64,000 nucleotides of DNA from a virus, in the IMG/VR virus record IMGVR_UViG_3300050821_016964, positions 1 to 64,000 of that record; one strand, 5' to 3'. Below, in pieces: positions 15,508 to 24,730 of this stretch (position 1 is the stretch's first letter; every line of letters begins with the position of its first letter). A model generated the notes under the pieces. The model made no database searches and had not been told where the DNA came from. It saw only the letters and a list, made by a program, of their open reading frames with translations. The position numbers and the translations under genes were made by a program.

Positions 15508-17009
15508 TCGAATAATCCTCCTATCGGATTTCCTCGATACATAGCTCGTGCGCCTGGGACTCCCGGAGTCTTGGCAGTCTTGTTGCCCTTAACACCAACA
15601 CGAAGCTTGCCCAACATCTGCTGAACCAGCCTATTATTTCCCTGCCCGAGTTCGAAAGAGAAAAATGGAACTGCGCCAGACAACCGTGATTGGATCTCCG
15701 GCCCAAACGCCATCATGAGCGCCTTCTCCTGATCAGGAGTCAGCGAGCCAAATGGCTCAAGCTGCTGTAGCGCACCCATCAGCGAATTTGGCAGTCCCAA
15801 GCTCTTGAGGCGCTCCGCACCTGATGGCGTAAGACCGATCTCCTCCTGAAGTCCAGGTGGTAGCGGAACATTGGCTCCTGCAAGAGTCGCGGCTCGAAAT
15901 GTCGGATTTTGAAGCTTGGCCTGATCGGCGGCAATTTTCTCTCGCTCAATCTTGTTGGATTCAGGCAATGCCGCTGCCTGAGCAGTAAGAAGCCCGGACT
16001 CCGCCTGAGCCTTCTGCCGTTGCATCGGCAGTTGTTCCCGCTCCAAGGCCAAGCGACCTTCCCCAAGCCTGGCACTCGCCGCGTGTGCCGTTGCTTCTGA
16101 CCGGAGTGTCGCAACTCGTGCATCAATCTCAGCACGTCGCTGGGGATCGTTGTATTTCTCCCGCTCAAAAGCGAGCGCCTGCGCGGCCTGCTCCTTCTCG
16201 AATGCAAGCCGAGATTGCCCCAAGCCAACGCCTGCCTCTGTCGCTCGGGCTGTCGCGCCATGAGCCTGAGCCTGCGCTTCGGCTGCGCCAGCTTGCTTGA
16301 GGCCAATCTGCCGCTCCATTTCGCCTGCCGCCTGTCCCTGATACTCCTGATTAAACCCAACGGCGTTCCGGAGACTCTCGGAGTTGCTCGCCAAGCCTCC
16401 CCGCGCAAGCATCGCATCCACCACTCGTTGCTGATTCGTCAGACGATCCTGCGATCCCAATGCCTCTTGCAAAGGATTGACGGTAAATTCCCGCGTCCCT
16501 GGATCGGCGCGAAAGACCGTGGCACCCAATGGCGATTGGCTCGACTGCATCCACTGACCACGGCTCATGCCACCGTGGTACTTCGCAAACAGATCCGAAA
16601 GTTCTTTCCTGTGAGCCGCAATCCGAGGATAATCGTTGACGCCAGAGCCAGCCGCCTGAGCTACGTCTGCGTGCTGGTTAATCAGGTTCAATTCGGCTTG
16701 TCCAAATGGTATCGGAGCCTGAGGAGCCACGGATTGCATGCCGGGAGCCGGCGCGGCCATCGCCTGACTTCGCGCTAGGTTCGCCGCCACATCCTGACCG
16801 ACTCGTCCCCACTTCGCCGTATCCCGTTCGGCTCCTCCAGAGCCAAACACAACTGGGGGCGGCGACATCTTGATGCTACCGTCCGGCATGCGCACGCCCG
16901 GCTTGGGAGGAACCGCACGAATACGACCTGGCGCATTGATCCCCACTCGCTTAGGCGCAAACGAAATATCGGGATTGTCGAAAATCAGGTCCGTCGCGAA
17001 GTCTGCCAT
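15504..17009 (-). CDS. probable internal virion / coiled-coil structural protein (501 aa)
   Basis: The N-terminal third is Pro/Gly-rich. Residues about 200-370 form a long Ala/Gln/Glu-rich coiled coil (RLAFEKEQAAQALAFEREKY, LALEREQLPMQRQ). The C-terminal part has a globular VPFFSFELGQGNNRLVQQML region. The composition and place beside the Gln/Ala-rich gene at 17013 suggest internal virion proteins of the podovirus type. No enzymatic motif is seen. Confidence 0.7.
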   Translation of the reverse strand: MADFATDLIFDNPDISFAPKRVGINAPGRIRAVPPKPGVRMPDGSIKMSPPPVVFGSGGAERDTAKWGRVGQDVAANLARSQAMAAPAPGMQSVAPQAPIPFGQAELNLINQHADVAQAAGSGVNDYPRIAAHRKELSDLFAKYHGGMSRGQWMQSSQSPLGATVFRADPGTREFTVNPLQEALGSQDRLTNQQRVVDAMLARGGLASNSESLRNAVGFNQEYQGQAAGEMERQIGLKQAGAAEAQAQAHGATARATEAGVGLGQSRLAFEKEQAAQALAFEREKYNDPQRRAEIDARVATLRSEATAHAASARLGEGRLALEREQLPMQRQKAQAESGLLTAQAAALPESNKIEREKIAADQAKLQNPTFRAATLAGANVPLPPGLQEEIGLTPSGAERLKSLGLPNSLMGALQQLEPFGSLTPDQEKALMMAFGPEIQSRLSGAVPFFSFELGQGNNRLVQQMLGKLRVGVKGNKTAKTPGVPGARAMYRGNPIGGLFE

Positions 17010-17012
17010 AGA

Positions 17013-17900
17013 TCACCCCGAGAAGGACGCCAGCGCCGCGAGAATCGCATTTTGTTTCTGCGCCTGCACCTGTGCCAGCGCTGCCTGGTAGTCGAGCGCC
17101 GAGCCATACTCGCTGGCCTGGGCCCCGACCTGGGAACCATACTCCTGCGCGCCCACGCCGGCCGCCCCGATATTGGTTTGCGCGGCTTGGTTCTGGGCGT
17201 TCGTCGCGCCCGCCACGTTCTGGGCCAGAGCCTGGCCGAAGTAATTCGCCTGGAGCGCCTTGGCCAGGGGCGACGTCGCCCCCAGCCCGCTGCCGGCAAG
17301 CTGCTGGGTCGCCGTCTTGGCCTGCCCCTTGGCCTGTCCCCAGTTTTGCGCGTTGTTCAGGTTGATGTTCGCCTGAAGCTGCGAGGGCGAGATCCCCAGC
17401 CCCGCCGGCACTCCGGTAGGCGGTGCCGCCACGTTGGGCGCAGGGGCCGCGCTGCCGTACCCGTAGTTCCCGACGGCGCCTCCGCCTCCGCCACCCGAGC
17501 CACCACCGCCAATCCCCGCCTGGCCCGCAAGCCCCTGGAAGTAGGGCAAGAGCGTGTTGAACCTACCCTGCTGGTTCTGAGCCGACAGGAGGGCCGGAGC
17601 CGCACTGGACACCGCCGCCTGCTCCTGAGCCTGCGCCCCCTGCTGAGCTCCATACTCCTGGGCCTGAGCCCCGATCTGAGCCTGCTGGTTGCCGTACTGC
17701 CCCTGGAGGCCAGCGATCTGGGTGGCGTACTGGCCCTGCTGCTGGCCCTGCTGGAGCTGGTACTGGTTCTGCTGCGCGGCCTGGGCCTGGCTCCCGGCGT
17801 TAAAGCCACCACCGCCGGCCGGTTGCATCAGAGCCGCGTTCAGCGCATTCAGACCCGATGGCGAATTGGCACCCCCCGAGAAGAAGCCGGCGCTCGACAT
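17013..17900 (-). CDS. Gln/Ala/Gly-rich internal virion-like protein (295 aa)
   Basis: The sequence is extremely rich in Gln, Ala and Gly, with repeats such as QQGQYATQIAGLQGQYGNQQ and repeated AQEYG units, and a poly-Gly/Ser run near 130-145. Composition of this kind is typical of internal virion or pilot proteins. It is the last gene before the plus-strand insert at 17955. Confidence 0.7.
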   Translation of the reverse strand: MSSAGFFSGGANSPSGLNALNAALMQPAGGGGFNAGSQAQAAQQNQYQLQQGQQQGQYATQIAGLQGQYGNQQAQIGAQAQEYGAQQGAQAQEQAAVSSAAPALLSAQNQQGRFNTLLPYFQGLAGQAGIGGGGSGGGGGGAVGNYGYGSAAPAPNVAAPPTGVPAGLGISPSQLQANINLNNAQNWGQAKGQAKTATQQLAGSGLGATSPLAKALQANYFGQALAQNVAGATNAQNQAAQTNIGAAGVGAQEYGSQVGAQASEYGSALDYQAALAQVQAQKQNAILAALASFSG

Positions 17901-17954
17901 TACAATAGCCCTCGTCTCGCTCTAACTTACCACCCGCTCCCAGGATACCCACCT

Positions 17955-19304
17955 ATGGGCAGCCCGATCAATCAGGTGCACGGATTCCCCCGGTTCCCCA
18001 ACAGTCCAACACCCCAGAGCTTTCTTCGGAGGAGCGCATTTCTGGACGGCATCTTGAAGTGTTTCTATGGACCGGGCCAACCTCCCGACTCGGGAGCTCA
18101 ACCAGGCCTGGATGCAGAGGGCAACGAGAGCATCAAGGTCTACCAGCCGCCTACTGACTGGGCTCCCGTGAACGCCTTTCTGCGGATCCCCCAGGTCGTC
18201 TTCCTGTCCAAAAGCGTATATCAACAATTGGGGTTGGGAACCGTGGCGCTCGTTTGCTGGACCCAGGCGCACTATAACTACACCACCTGGGGAAGCACTG
18301 GCCCAGACGGAGACTGCGAGGGAGCATATTACGATCCCACGGCAATCATCTGGACCCAAGCCGAACTGGAGGGTACCGCTCCCATCACGGATTCCGAGCA
18401 AGCCGAAGACGCTCGCCTCACCAGCCTATTCGAGGAGGTCGCCTCTCGCCTCACCATCCTGAGACCAGGGCGAACGTTCGTGACCTACTGGAGCGAGTGG
18501 GACATCGCGAACCCCGATAGTTTTGGCGGTCCATACGGCATGGATTACACCATGCGGCATCTCTTAGCCCCCCCGCTCACGGAAACCGTGTTCCTCGGGA
18601 CTGACTTCCTACACATCTACTGCGGACTCCCTGTCTATGACAACGCGAGCCGCTTTAGCGCCGGACGTGTCTTCGCATTCACCACCACCTCTCCCGAAGA
18701 TCCCACATCTTTCACGCCATTCAACTCCTCGTACGCCAGGCTCGCCCAGGCTTACCCCCTCTTCCGTCGCTACGCCGCTTGGGTCTATGCCAACCGCTTC
18801 GACGGAAACGGCATCGACTGGACCGCCAACGACGGCGTTACCGTGGAAGACACAAGCATCGCGGACGAATCAGGAGACGCGTCGTATCCCCAATACCCTT
18901 TCGGAAGTTACTCGTACGACTTTTCCGCTGGTCCATGCAGTCCCGTAATCACTTGGGTTCCCGGTGGCAGCCCGGTCGCCAATCCGTTCCTGTCGACCGA
19001 TATTCCGTACTTCCCATCACACTTCGCCGTCCCCGATCCCATCGTCGGCGCACCCGGCCCTCTGATTCCCGACGCCTCCATCGCCGCCGCGCTTGCGCCT
19101 GTACTGTCGGACCAGATGGCCACAACCAACACGCAGGAGGAGACGGCCGGCGAGTGGCTGAAAGCCACATGCGACCTGTGCAGCGACTTCGGTGTCCAGT
19201 TCATGGGCGCCTCGACGGCTCTGACCGCCGACGACGTGGTCACCATGATCGCCGCATGGTTCGGGTTCGACCCGCTTACGGGAAAGGATTTACCGTCGCC
19301 CTAA
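17955..19304 (+). CDS. unknown protein on opposite strand to the late block (449 aa)
   Basis: I chose ATG 17955 because the longer frame runs antisense through the Gln-rich gene. The protein begins MGSPINQVHGFPRFPNSPTP. It is rich in aromatic residues, Pro and Asp (TWGSTGPDGDCEGAYYD, YWSEWDIANPDSFGGPYGMD) and ends in a helical TADDVVTMIAAWFGFDP segment. The balanced composition and length make it real. It has no recognisable fold signature, no obvious signal peptide and no clear promoter. It overlaps the convergent gene by 4 bp. A moron gene is a reasonable reading. Confidence 0.7.
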   Translation: MGSPINQVHGFPRFPNSPTPQSFLRRSAFLDGILKCFYGPGQPPDSGAQPGLDAEGNESIKVYQPPTDWAPVNAFLRIPQVVFLSKSVYQQLGLGTVALVCWTQAHYNYTTWGSTGPDGDCEGAYYDPTAIIWTQAELEGTAPITDSEQAEDARLTSLFEEVASRLTILRPGRTFVTYWSEWDIANPDSFGGPYGMDYTMRHLLAPPLTETVFLGTDFLHIYCGLPVYDNASRFSAGRVFAFTTTSPEDPTSFTPFNSSYARLAQAYPLFRRYAAWVYANRFDGNGIDWTANDGVTVEDTSIADESGDASYPQYPFGSYSYDFSAGPCSPVITWVPGGSPVANPFLSTDIPYFPSHFAVPDPIVGAPGPLIPDASIAAALAPVLSDQMATTNTQEETAGEWLKATCDLCSDFGVQFMGASTALTADDVVTMIAAWFGFDPLTGKDLPSP

Positions 19305-20074
19305 CTTAACCAAATTGGGGCCTGGAACTGGAACGTGACGAGCGTCTGAGACTCAGCCGGGGGAGGCGGGTTCGTCACCACGACGAACTGGTGGAGAGCC
19401 TCGATCCACGTCCCTGCGGGAAGCTGATCGAGCGGGTTGAACTGAGGGATCGTCGCCATCACCGGAGACCCCGATGTCTTGCTCTTCAGATCCACGGGCA
19501 TGTTCGGACCGGGGGGATTCGTGATCGGCTGCGTCGAGCCGTTGCCGAAGATGTTCACCAAGTAGGAGCCACCCGATCCCGAGACGACCTGCGCCAGGAA
19601 GATCGTCGTCCCTGCGGTGGTAGGCAAGCCAATCGGCACTCCGTTCCAGAGGTAGAAGCTGCCGTTCAGGTTGATGGGTGCGTCCGAGAGCGTGATCCCA
19701 TCGGGGCCGATCTCGATGCCGCCGATCTTGATCCCCCCAGGGCCACCCCCGCCGGAGTCCCCACTCTGGGCATTGGCCCCGAAGTTGATGGTCCCCCCGT
19801 TCATGTTCAGACCGTTGGTTCCTGCCGGGCTATTGATCGTCAGCGGCGAGTTCATCGTGACGGGCGCGTTCTGGGTCTGGGGGATCGAGTCATCCAGCAT
19901 GGCATAGAGCTCTTGCGCCAGCAGGGTTGCCCCCACAGGCCGGATGTCCCCCGTCGTCGGGTCCGCCTTGATCACGCCATCCCACGTCTCGCGCAAGAGC
20001 CTCGTGGCCTGATCGCCAAAGAAGCCCAGGAAGAAACAGAAGGGCAGCGCAATCAGCCAGTCATACCAGTGCAT
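19301..20074 (-). CDS. membrane-anchored structural protein (257 aa)
   Basis: Residues about 5-22 (DWLIALPFCFFLGFFG) form one hydrophobic segment. After a short helical region there is a Gly/Asn-rich beta part (TMNSPLTINSPAGTNG, INFGANAQSGDSGGGG) and then a beta-sandwich-like C-terminus. The start lies directly behind the stop of the tail protein at 20075. No family is recognised. Confidence 0.7.
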   Translation of the reverse strand: MHWYDWLIALPFCFFLGFFGDQATRLLRETWDGVIKADPTTGDIRPVGATLLAQELYAMLDDSIPQTQNAPVTMNSPLTINSPAGTNGLNMNGGTINFGANAQSGDSGGGGPGGIKIGGIEIGPDGITLSDAPINLNGSFYLWNGVPIGLPTTAGTTIFLAQVVSGSGGSYLVNIFGNGSTQPITNPPGPNMPVDLKSKTSGSPVMATIPQFNPLDQLPAGTWIEALHQFVVVTNPPPPAESQTLVTFQFQAPIWLS

Positions 20075-22657
20075 CTAACCCACCGCCTCCGCTCCATTGA
20101 CCGTGATCCTAAACACGCGGATAGGCTCCTCGACCTGGACCCCGGAGATCTCGGGGCTCACGTACCGATCGCCCGATACGTTAAGTTCCAAGTGCCCTTC
20201 CAGCCGCAAGATGGCTCGCCCCTGCCGCTGGGTGAGGTCGACGATGCCCACTGGGTCACCCGCCGTGATCAGGATGGAGCCGTCAGCATCCCGGGTCCAC
20301 GGGCGCGGCTCTTCGATGTGGTTGTAGTAGAGCTGGAGATCCGCCGTCCCCACGCTGACCGGCACAAAGCTGATCTCCACGTCGCGGGCGTTATCCGCTT
20401 CCAGATCGTTGCTAAAGCGAAACCAGCCTGCTCGCCACTGGTAGTCGATGCCGCCGACGACGTACTCATCCCCTGGCCGGGGGATGCACAGCCAGGGAGT
20501 GAGCACGTCCAGGCGGGTAGCGCTTCGTGCCACCACCCGGCGCCACTGCCCCTTGCTCGTGCCGGCCGTCATGAAGACCGCCAGGTTCACCGAGTCGGGC
20601 GAGAAGTTGGCGCCTAGATCCGTCAGGGAGGTGGCCGAGGAAGAGCCCACGGTTCCACGCACGGTTGCCCCTGGAGTCCGTAAGCCATCCGTCCAGCCCA
20701 CGTTGAGACAGCCCATTTCGCGATGGTCCATACCAAAGAATACTCGGGCAATCCCCACATTGGCGTGCGTACTGGAGCAGACCGGACGATGGTACTCCTC
20801 AATCCACCACCGGTTCTGTCTGTAGTTGAAGCAGATCGCATGGCGTGGATATTTACTCCCGGTCATCGCCACGAACCACCGGACGGTCGCGTGGACCTCC
20901 GAGTAGCAGGCGTGCCAGAACGTCGTGGGCGCGTCCCAGTTCACCCGGAGCGGGCTCGGGCTGTCGTCGCGGAAGATGTCCTGGATCGGCTCGCTGATCG
21001 CCTGAGAGATCCCCCCGGTGAAGGCGTGGATTCCCTGCTCGTCGAGCATGTACGCCGTGTCCTCGGCCTGCACCCAGCACCTTTGATTGATACACCCCCG
21101 CTGAGAGGACAAGAACACCGCGCCGTCCGTGGCGGGATCGTCCTTGAAGGTGAACCGGTAGATATGCCGGTTCTCAAGGATGTAGAGGAAACTGGAGAGC
21201 GCCATCAGGCCCGTGAGTTCGTCGCCATCCTCTTGGAGCTCCAGGGCATAGATGGGCGGCCAGCCCTCGGGAAGGCCCGCTTGGGTGTAGTAGACGAGGC
21301 GCCATTCTCCCGGTGCGGGCCTGATGGCGTAGAACGCAAATAGGCTCGAACTATCGGTGTACAGGCTGTCCAGGGTCAGCACCTGGTTGACGGTATCTAC
21401 CGAGTCGATCAGGTACGTCGAGTTGGCCCCGACCACGTAGAGCGTGCGCCCCGCCATCGTGACGGGCCAGCGGGTTCCAGTGCCGTAGACATGGTTCGAC
21501 CCGGCCGTTACCAGGACGTGCCCATCCGTGTAGACCCCATCGACCGCGGCGAAGACACGGCCCAGGAACGGAGCCAGGGCCGACTTCCACGAAGGGGGGA
21601 AGCTGTTCAGGTTCGCCAGGCTGTTCCCCAACTCATCGAACAGGGGGACCGGCGTGTTGCCCAGGATGTCCGTGTCGGAGTTGTTGCTGACGAAGAGCGT
21701 CGACTCCAGATCCTGCGTGTCGATGTCCACGTAGAAGGTCGAGGCCTGCCCCGCTGTGTTCCTGAGGATCTGTCGCCCCACCACCTTGATCGCGAAGGGG
21801 CCATCGGGAAGGGGAACGTCCACGTAGGTTGTCTGGCTGACGGAACTGGCCCCCTGCATGCCAAGGGGAGTAAGAACCACATCAAACAGCAAGAACCTTG
21901 CGATAATCTCGGGCACAGTAAACGTTTGCACGTTCGTTACGGTTACCGTATCACCGGGAGGGTAAACTGTGATGTCCTGACCACCAGCGTAAAACACACC
22001 GGTCGCCGGTGCTGTTTCATCCACGGTGTAATAGAGAAACGCCGAATTAATCCCAAAGCCATCAGGAAGCGAAGGACTATAGCCAGGAATAAAAGTGATC
22101 GCCGGGTTTGAAATCGGGCTCAGATCACTGAAATTCCCATATTCATCGTAGTAACGAACATAGGCAAAGTAATCGAAATTCTCTCCGCTGATCACCGTGT
22201 TGATCGTCTCAGTGCCATTCTGTCCACCCGACCAAGATGTGGTGGTGGTCATGAGGATGTTGCTAAACGCCCCCGTCAGCCAGACCTGACCGATCGGCTC
22301 ATCCGGCGCGGGCACGCCCGCCACCTGCGCCTGGAGCTTCTGCCCGTCCCAGCGAAGCATGGGATCGATGCCGTTTGCCATCAGCACGAGGCCATCGAAG
22401 ACGGGCACGATGTTGAGGGGATACCCGGGCGTCAGATCATCCCGGATCACAGCCCGGAGAAGGGTGGGCTCGCCATCGAGGATGTTACGGCCCCACGACT
22501 GGGCCGCCAGGACGATCGTCGCTTGCGGCAGGATCAGGAAACCCGAGGTCTCGGAGCACGAGGCCGACAGGACGATCGTGGCCGTGGCCAGCCCGGGATA
22601 CTGCGCCGTGGCCGTCAGGACAATCGTCGCGCTGGACGTGACGGTGTAAGTGGCCAT
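20075..22657 (-). CDS. large tail/neck beta protein with ATIVLxA repeats (860 aa)
   Basis: The first 50 residues contain three copies of an ATIVLxA strand unit, which is shared with 23545 and 26122. The body is beta-rich. MALSSFLYILENRHIYRFTF followed by MLDEQGIHAFTG recalls the tail tubular protein B / P22 gp10-like group, large propeller-like nozzle proteins. The small gene at 29940 looks like the N-terminal piece normally fused to such proteins. A tail-nozzle role is inferred. Confidence 0.7.
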   Translation of the reverse strand: MATYTVTSSATIVLTATAQYPGLATATIVLSASCSETSGFLILPQATIVLAAQSWGRNILDGEPTLLRAVIRDDLTPGYPLNIVPVFDGLVLMANGIDPMLRWDGQKLQAQVAGVPAPDEPIGQVWLTGAFSNILMTTTTSWSGGQNGTETINTVISGENFDYFAYVRYYDEYGNFSDLSPISNPAITFIPGYSPSLPDGFGINSAFLYYTVDETAPATGVFYAGGQDITVYPPGDTVTVTNVQTFTVPEIIARFLLFDVVLTPLGMQGASSVSQTTYVDVPLPDGPFAIKVVGRQILRNTAGQASTFYVDIDTQDLESTLFVSNNSDTDILGNTPVPLFDELGNSLANLNSFPPSWKSALAPFLGRVFAAVDGVYTDGHVLVTAGSNHVYGTGTRWPVTMAGRTLYVVGANSTYLIDSVDTVNQVLTLDSLYTDSSSLFAFYAIRPAPGEWRLVYYTQAGLPEGWPPIYALELQEDGDELTGLMALSSFLYILENRHIYRFTFKDDPATDGAVFLSSQRGCINQRCWVQAEDTAYMLDEQGIHAFTGGISQAISEPIQDIFRDDSPSPLRVNWDAPTTFWHACYSEVHATVRWFVAMTGSKYPRHAICFNYRQNRWWIEEYHRPVCSSTHANVGIARVFFGMDHREMGCLNVGWTDGLRTPGATVRGTVGSSSATSLTDLGANFSPDSVNLAVFMTAGTSKGQWRRVVARSATRLDVLTPWLCIPRPGDEYVVGGIDYQWRAGWFRFSNDLEADNARDVEISFVPVSVGTADLQLYYNHIEEPRPWTRDADGSILITAGDPVGIVDLTQRQGRAILRLEGHLELNVSGDRYVSPEISGVQVEEPIRVFRITVNGAEAVG

Positions 22658-22665
22658 TCATCAAG

Positions 22666-23151
22666 TTATCCAGATACCGCACTCGCAGTCATCGTCGTTT
22701 GTAGGCTGTCGCCCGAACTCACAGACTGTGTTCCACCGCTGAACGGCGCCTCCATTTCGAGCGTCCCGGACGTCCCGGTTGCCGCCGAGCAGACGAACAT
22801 GCCGTAGACGGTGTAGGTCCCGAGCATGGCGAAATTCACGGTACTGGCGTTCGTCGTCGCATTTCCTGAGACCGCCCCGTTGCCCCAGGCGGGCCGGTTG
22901 CCCATGTAACCCGTCGAGTAGGCGATCTCCGTCCAGCCAGTGTGAGAGGCCAGCGTGTCGCCGGCTAGCAGGGTGGGAGTGGGGCTGTTGTTGATGAGCC
23001 CCAGATACCACGTCGTGATCGGTGTCCCGCCGACAAGTTCCGTACTCAGCGTGTGGGCCAACCCGGCATTGGTGAACGTGATCCCCTGCATCATCGCACT
23101 GCTGACGATCAGGGTCAGAATCAAAGCTCCGAGGAGTACGCCAGCGGTCAT
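22666..23151 (-). CDS. tail-associated protein with hydrophobic N-terminus
   Basis: ATG 23151 overlaps the upstream stop by one base. TTG 23154 is an alternative. A hydrophobic leader (TAGVLLGALILTLIVSSA) precedes a beta-rich domain with TTWYLGLINNSPTPTL, LASHTGWTE and NRPAWGNG. I remember that TWYVGL / HTGWTE / RPAW pattern from many small phage structural proteins. The leader is unusual for them and may be a membrane anchor. Confidence 0.7.
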   Translation of the reverse strand: MTAGVLLGALILTLIVSSAMMQGITFTNAGLAHTLSTELVGGTPITTWYLGLINNSPTPTLLAGDTLASHTGWTEIAYSTGYMGNRPAWGNGAVSGNATTNASTVNFAMLGTYTVYGMFVCSAATGTSGTLEMEAPFSGGTQSVSSGDSLQTTMTASAVSG

Positions 23152-23543
23152 CAAAAGTGCTCCCTTCCCGTTTTGATCTCACCCGTCGTGATCTGTAACG
23201 TGGGACTACATCCCATGACTTCGACCGTGTTCACCGGGATTTCCACCGGGACGGTGTCCGCCTCCCATTTGACTTTACCGTCAGGCCCACGGCAGACGGT
23301 GTGGGTATTGAGCACCAGCCTGGAAGGAGGCACTTCCTCCGCCTGCGCCTCGACCGTCACGAGCTCCGCTGTGATGTGCCCATGGCGCGTGAACGCAGGG
23401 ATCGGGTCACCGGCCGGTAGCATCAGGATCGCCATCGCAACCGCCTCGTATCGCCCGTCCGCCGAGCGCACGGGAATCGACACCCGCACCGTCTGGTTCC
23501 CCCCTCTGACGACGTTTACGACCCTCGCACCACCCGTAGCCAC
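23151..23543 (-). CDS. hypothetical structural-region protein (130 aa)
   Basis: The protein is a compact beta-rich sequence beginning MATGGARVVNVVRGGNQTVR, with no recognisable motif. Tight packing between two tail genes (2 bp and 1 bp spacings) places it in the tail module. Confidence 0.65.
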   Translation of the reverse strand: MATGGARVVNVVRGGNQTVRVSIPVRSADGRYEAVAMAILMLPAGDPIPAFTRHGHITAELVTVEAQAEEVPPSRLVLNTHTVCRGPDGKVKWEADTVPVEIPVNTVEVMGCSPTLQITTGEIKTGREHF

Positions 23544-23544
23544 G

Positions 23545-24258
23545 CTACACCCCCTCGTCCAGGTAAGGATCTTGACCCACGAGAAGCGCCCCCGAGGCCA
23601 CCTGCGCCAGCACCCGGTCCCCGTCGGGCCGGCCGATCACCTGAGTCGCCAGCACTGGCCCCCCCGGATCACCCCCCGGCATCACCTCGAAAACCTGCTG
23701 CTGGGCCTGAACCACGTCGCTGGCCTGGTACCAGTAGGCTGCCAGGTACCTGCCGGGGGCCGTCAGATAGCCCAGTCGGTAGTTCTGGCCGAAGCGACCG
23801 GAGACCTGGGCATCCGGCAGAAGCGGCAACGTAAACTCGTCTGCCAGCACACCTTCCCGGTAGATTCTGACGATCGGCGCGGCATCCGGCAAGCCAGCAG
23901 TCTCGGCCGCGGCGAAACACTGGAGCTGGAGCGGCACCTCGTCCCCTTGCTGGTACCGGCCAAGATAGTCCTCGACCTGGTGAGGCAGCATCCCCGGCAC
24001 ATCGGCCCGGCACCGGAGAACCAGGATCGCGCCAGCCGTCCGGGAGACCGTGAGAAATCCCCCGCCCGCGCTGGCCCTGGCCGACAGCACGATCGAGGGG
24101 TAGGCGGCGACAGGGAAGGCGGCCACGGTCTGCGCCTGGCAGTGCAGGATCAGGACGGCCAAGGGCGTGGTGAGCAGGAAGTTGTCGAACGTCGCCGTCT
24201 CGCTGGCCGACGCCGAGAGGATGATCTCGGCCGAGGCAGTGACGCTGTACGTGGCCAC
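23545..24258 (-). CDS. tail module protein: strand repeats plus C-terminal domain shared with 26122 (237 aa)
   Basis: Residues 1-85 hold three to four strand units of the (A)xIxLxAxA type (AEIILSASASETATF, PSIVLSARASAGG). From about 98 onward comes DYLGRYQQGDEVPLQ, then FEVMPGGDPGGPVLA and ALLVGQDP. The C-terminus of the 1079-residue protein at 26122 has the same order: DYLGRFQQGQEVPL, FEVLPGGDPAGPVVA, SLVVGQKP. These two therefore share a domain and probably a binding partner. Confidence 0.75.
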   Translation of the reverse strand: MATYSVTASAEIILSASASETATFDNFLLTTPLAVLILHCQAQTVAAFPVAAYPSIVLSARASAGGGFLTVSRTAGAILVLRCRADVPGMLPHQVEDYLGRYQQGDEVPLQLQCFAAAETAGLPDAAPIVRIYREGVLADEFTLPLLPDAQVSGRFGQNYRLGYLTAPGRYLAAYWYQASDVVQAQQQVFEVMPGGDPGGPVLATQVIGRPDGDRVLAQVASGALLVGQDPYLDEGV

Positions 24259-24261
24259 GCA

Positions 24262-24720
24262 TCATTCCTCGATTTGTGCGGTGAGCATGATCACCGGAGT
24301 CCCGGGAGAGGTCGCCTCGAACTGGGCCGACTGGCCCCCAGGGACAGGGATGAACAGGTCGGGAACCAAGAACTCGATCACCCCGCTCTGCGGCTGCACG
24401 TTCCACCAAAGGCCCCCGTCCGTCGGCGATGTCGGCTCTGCGCTGGCATTGGCCCCATAGGTCCCCTGAGGCGTCACGTTGTCGTTCGGGTTGTTCTTCG
24501 CCGCCACTGCCGAGGAGAAGGTCCCGAAGTTCGACGTCGATCGCGTCAGCCGGATCTTGACGGGCGTGTCCGTCCCCCCGGCCGGCTGCTGGCCCGTGAA
24601 CCGCAGGCTCTTGATCACGAGCTGCTGATTCGCTGGCGCCTTGGCCTGGAGGAGGGATTTCGCTGTCGCAGCAACCAGGGTCACCTCGCCACTCGTAGCA
24701 TTTACAATCACGCCCGCGAT
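24262..24720 (-). CDS. structural-region protein with ATC start (152 aa)
   Basis: The upstream gene's stop TAG overlaps the ribosome site (TTAGGAGGTGTGTC) and the protein frame begins at ATC 24720: (M)IAGVIVNATSGEVTLVAA. A TTG further up would start inside the upstream gene's stop region and add VRRCV, which is the ribosome site itself, so it is unlikely. The body is beta-rich (VIKSLRFTGQQPAGGTDTPV), with WWNVQPQSGVIEFLVPD near the C-terminus. No family is recognised. The leader matches those at 6570 and 30119. Confidence 0.75.
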   Translation of the reverse strand: MAGVIVNATSGEVTLVAATAKSLLQAKAPANQQLVIKSLRFTGQQPAGGTDTPVKIRLTRSTSNFGTFSSAVAAKNNPNDNVTPQGTYGANASAEPTSPTDGGLWWNVQPQSGVIEFLVPDLFIPVPGGQSAQFEATSPGTPVIMLTAQIEE

Positions 24721-24730
24721 GACACACCTC

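Noticed and set aside
17052-17954. Upstream extension of the plus-strand 449-residue protein
   Set aside because: It runs antisense through the Gln/Ala-rich gene and is Arg/Leu-rich shadow. ATG 17955 gives a normal protein.
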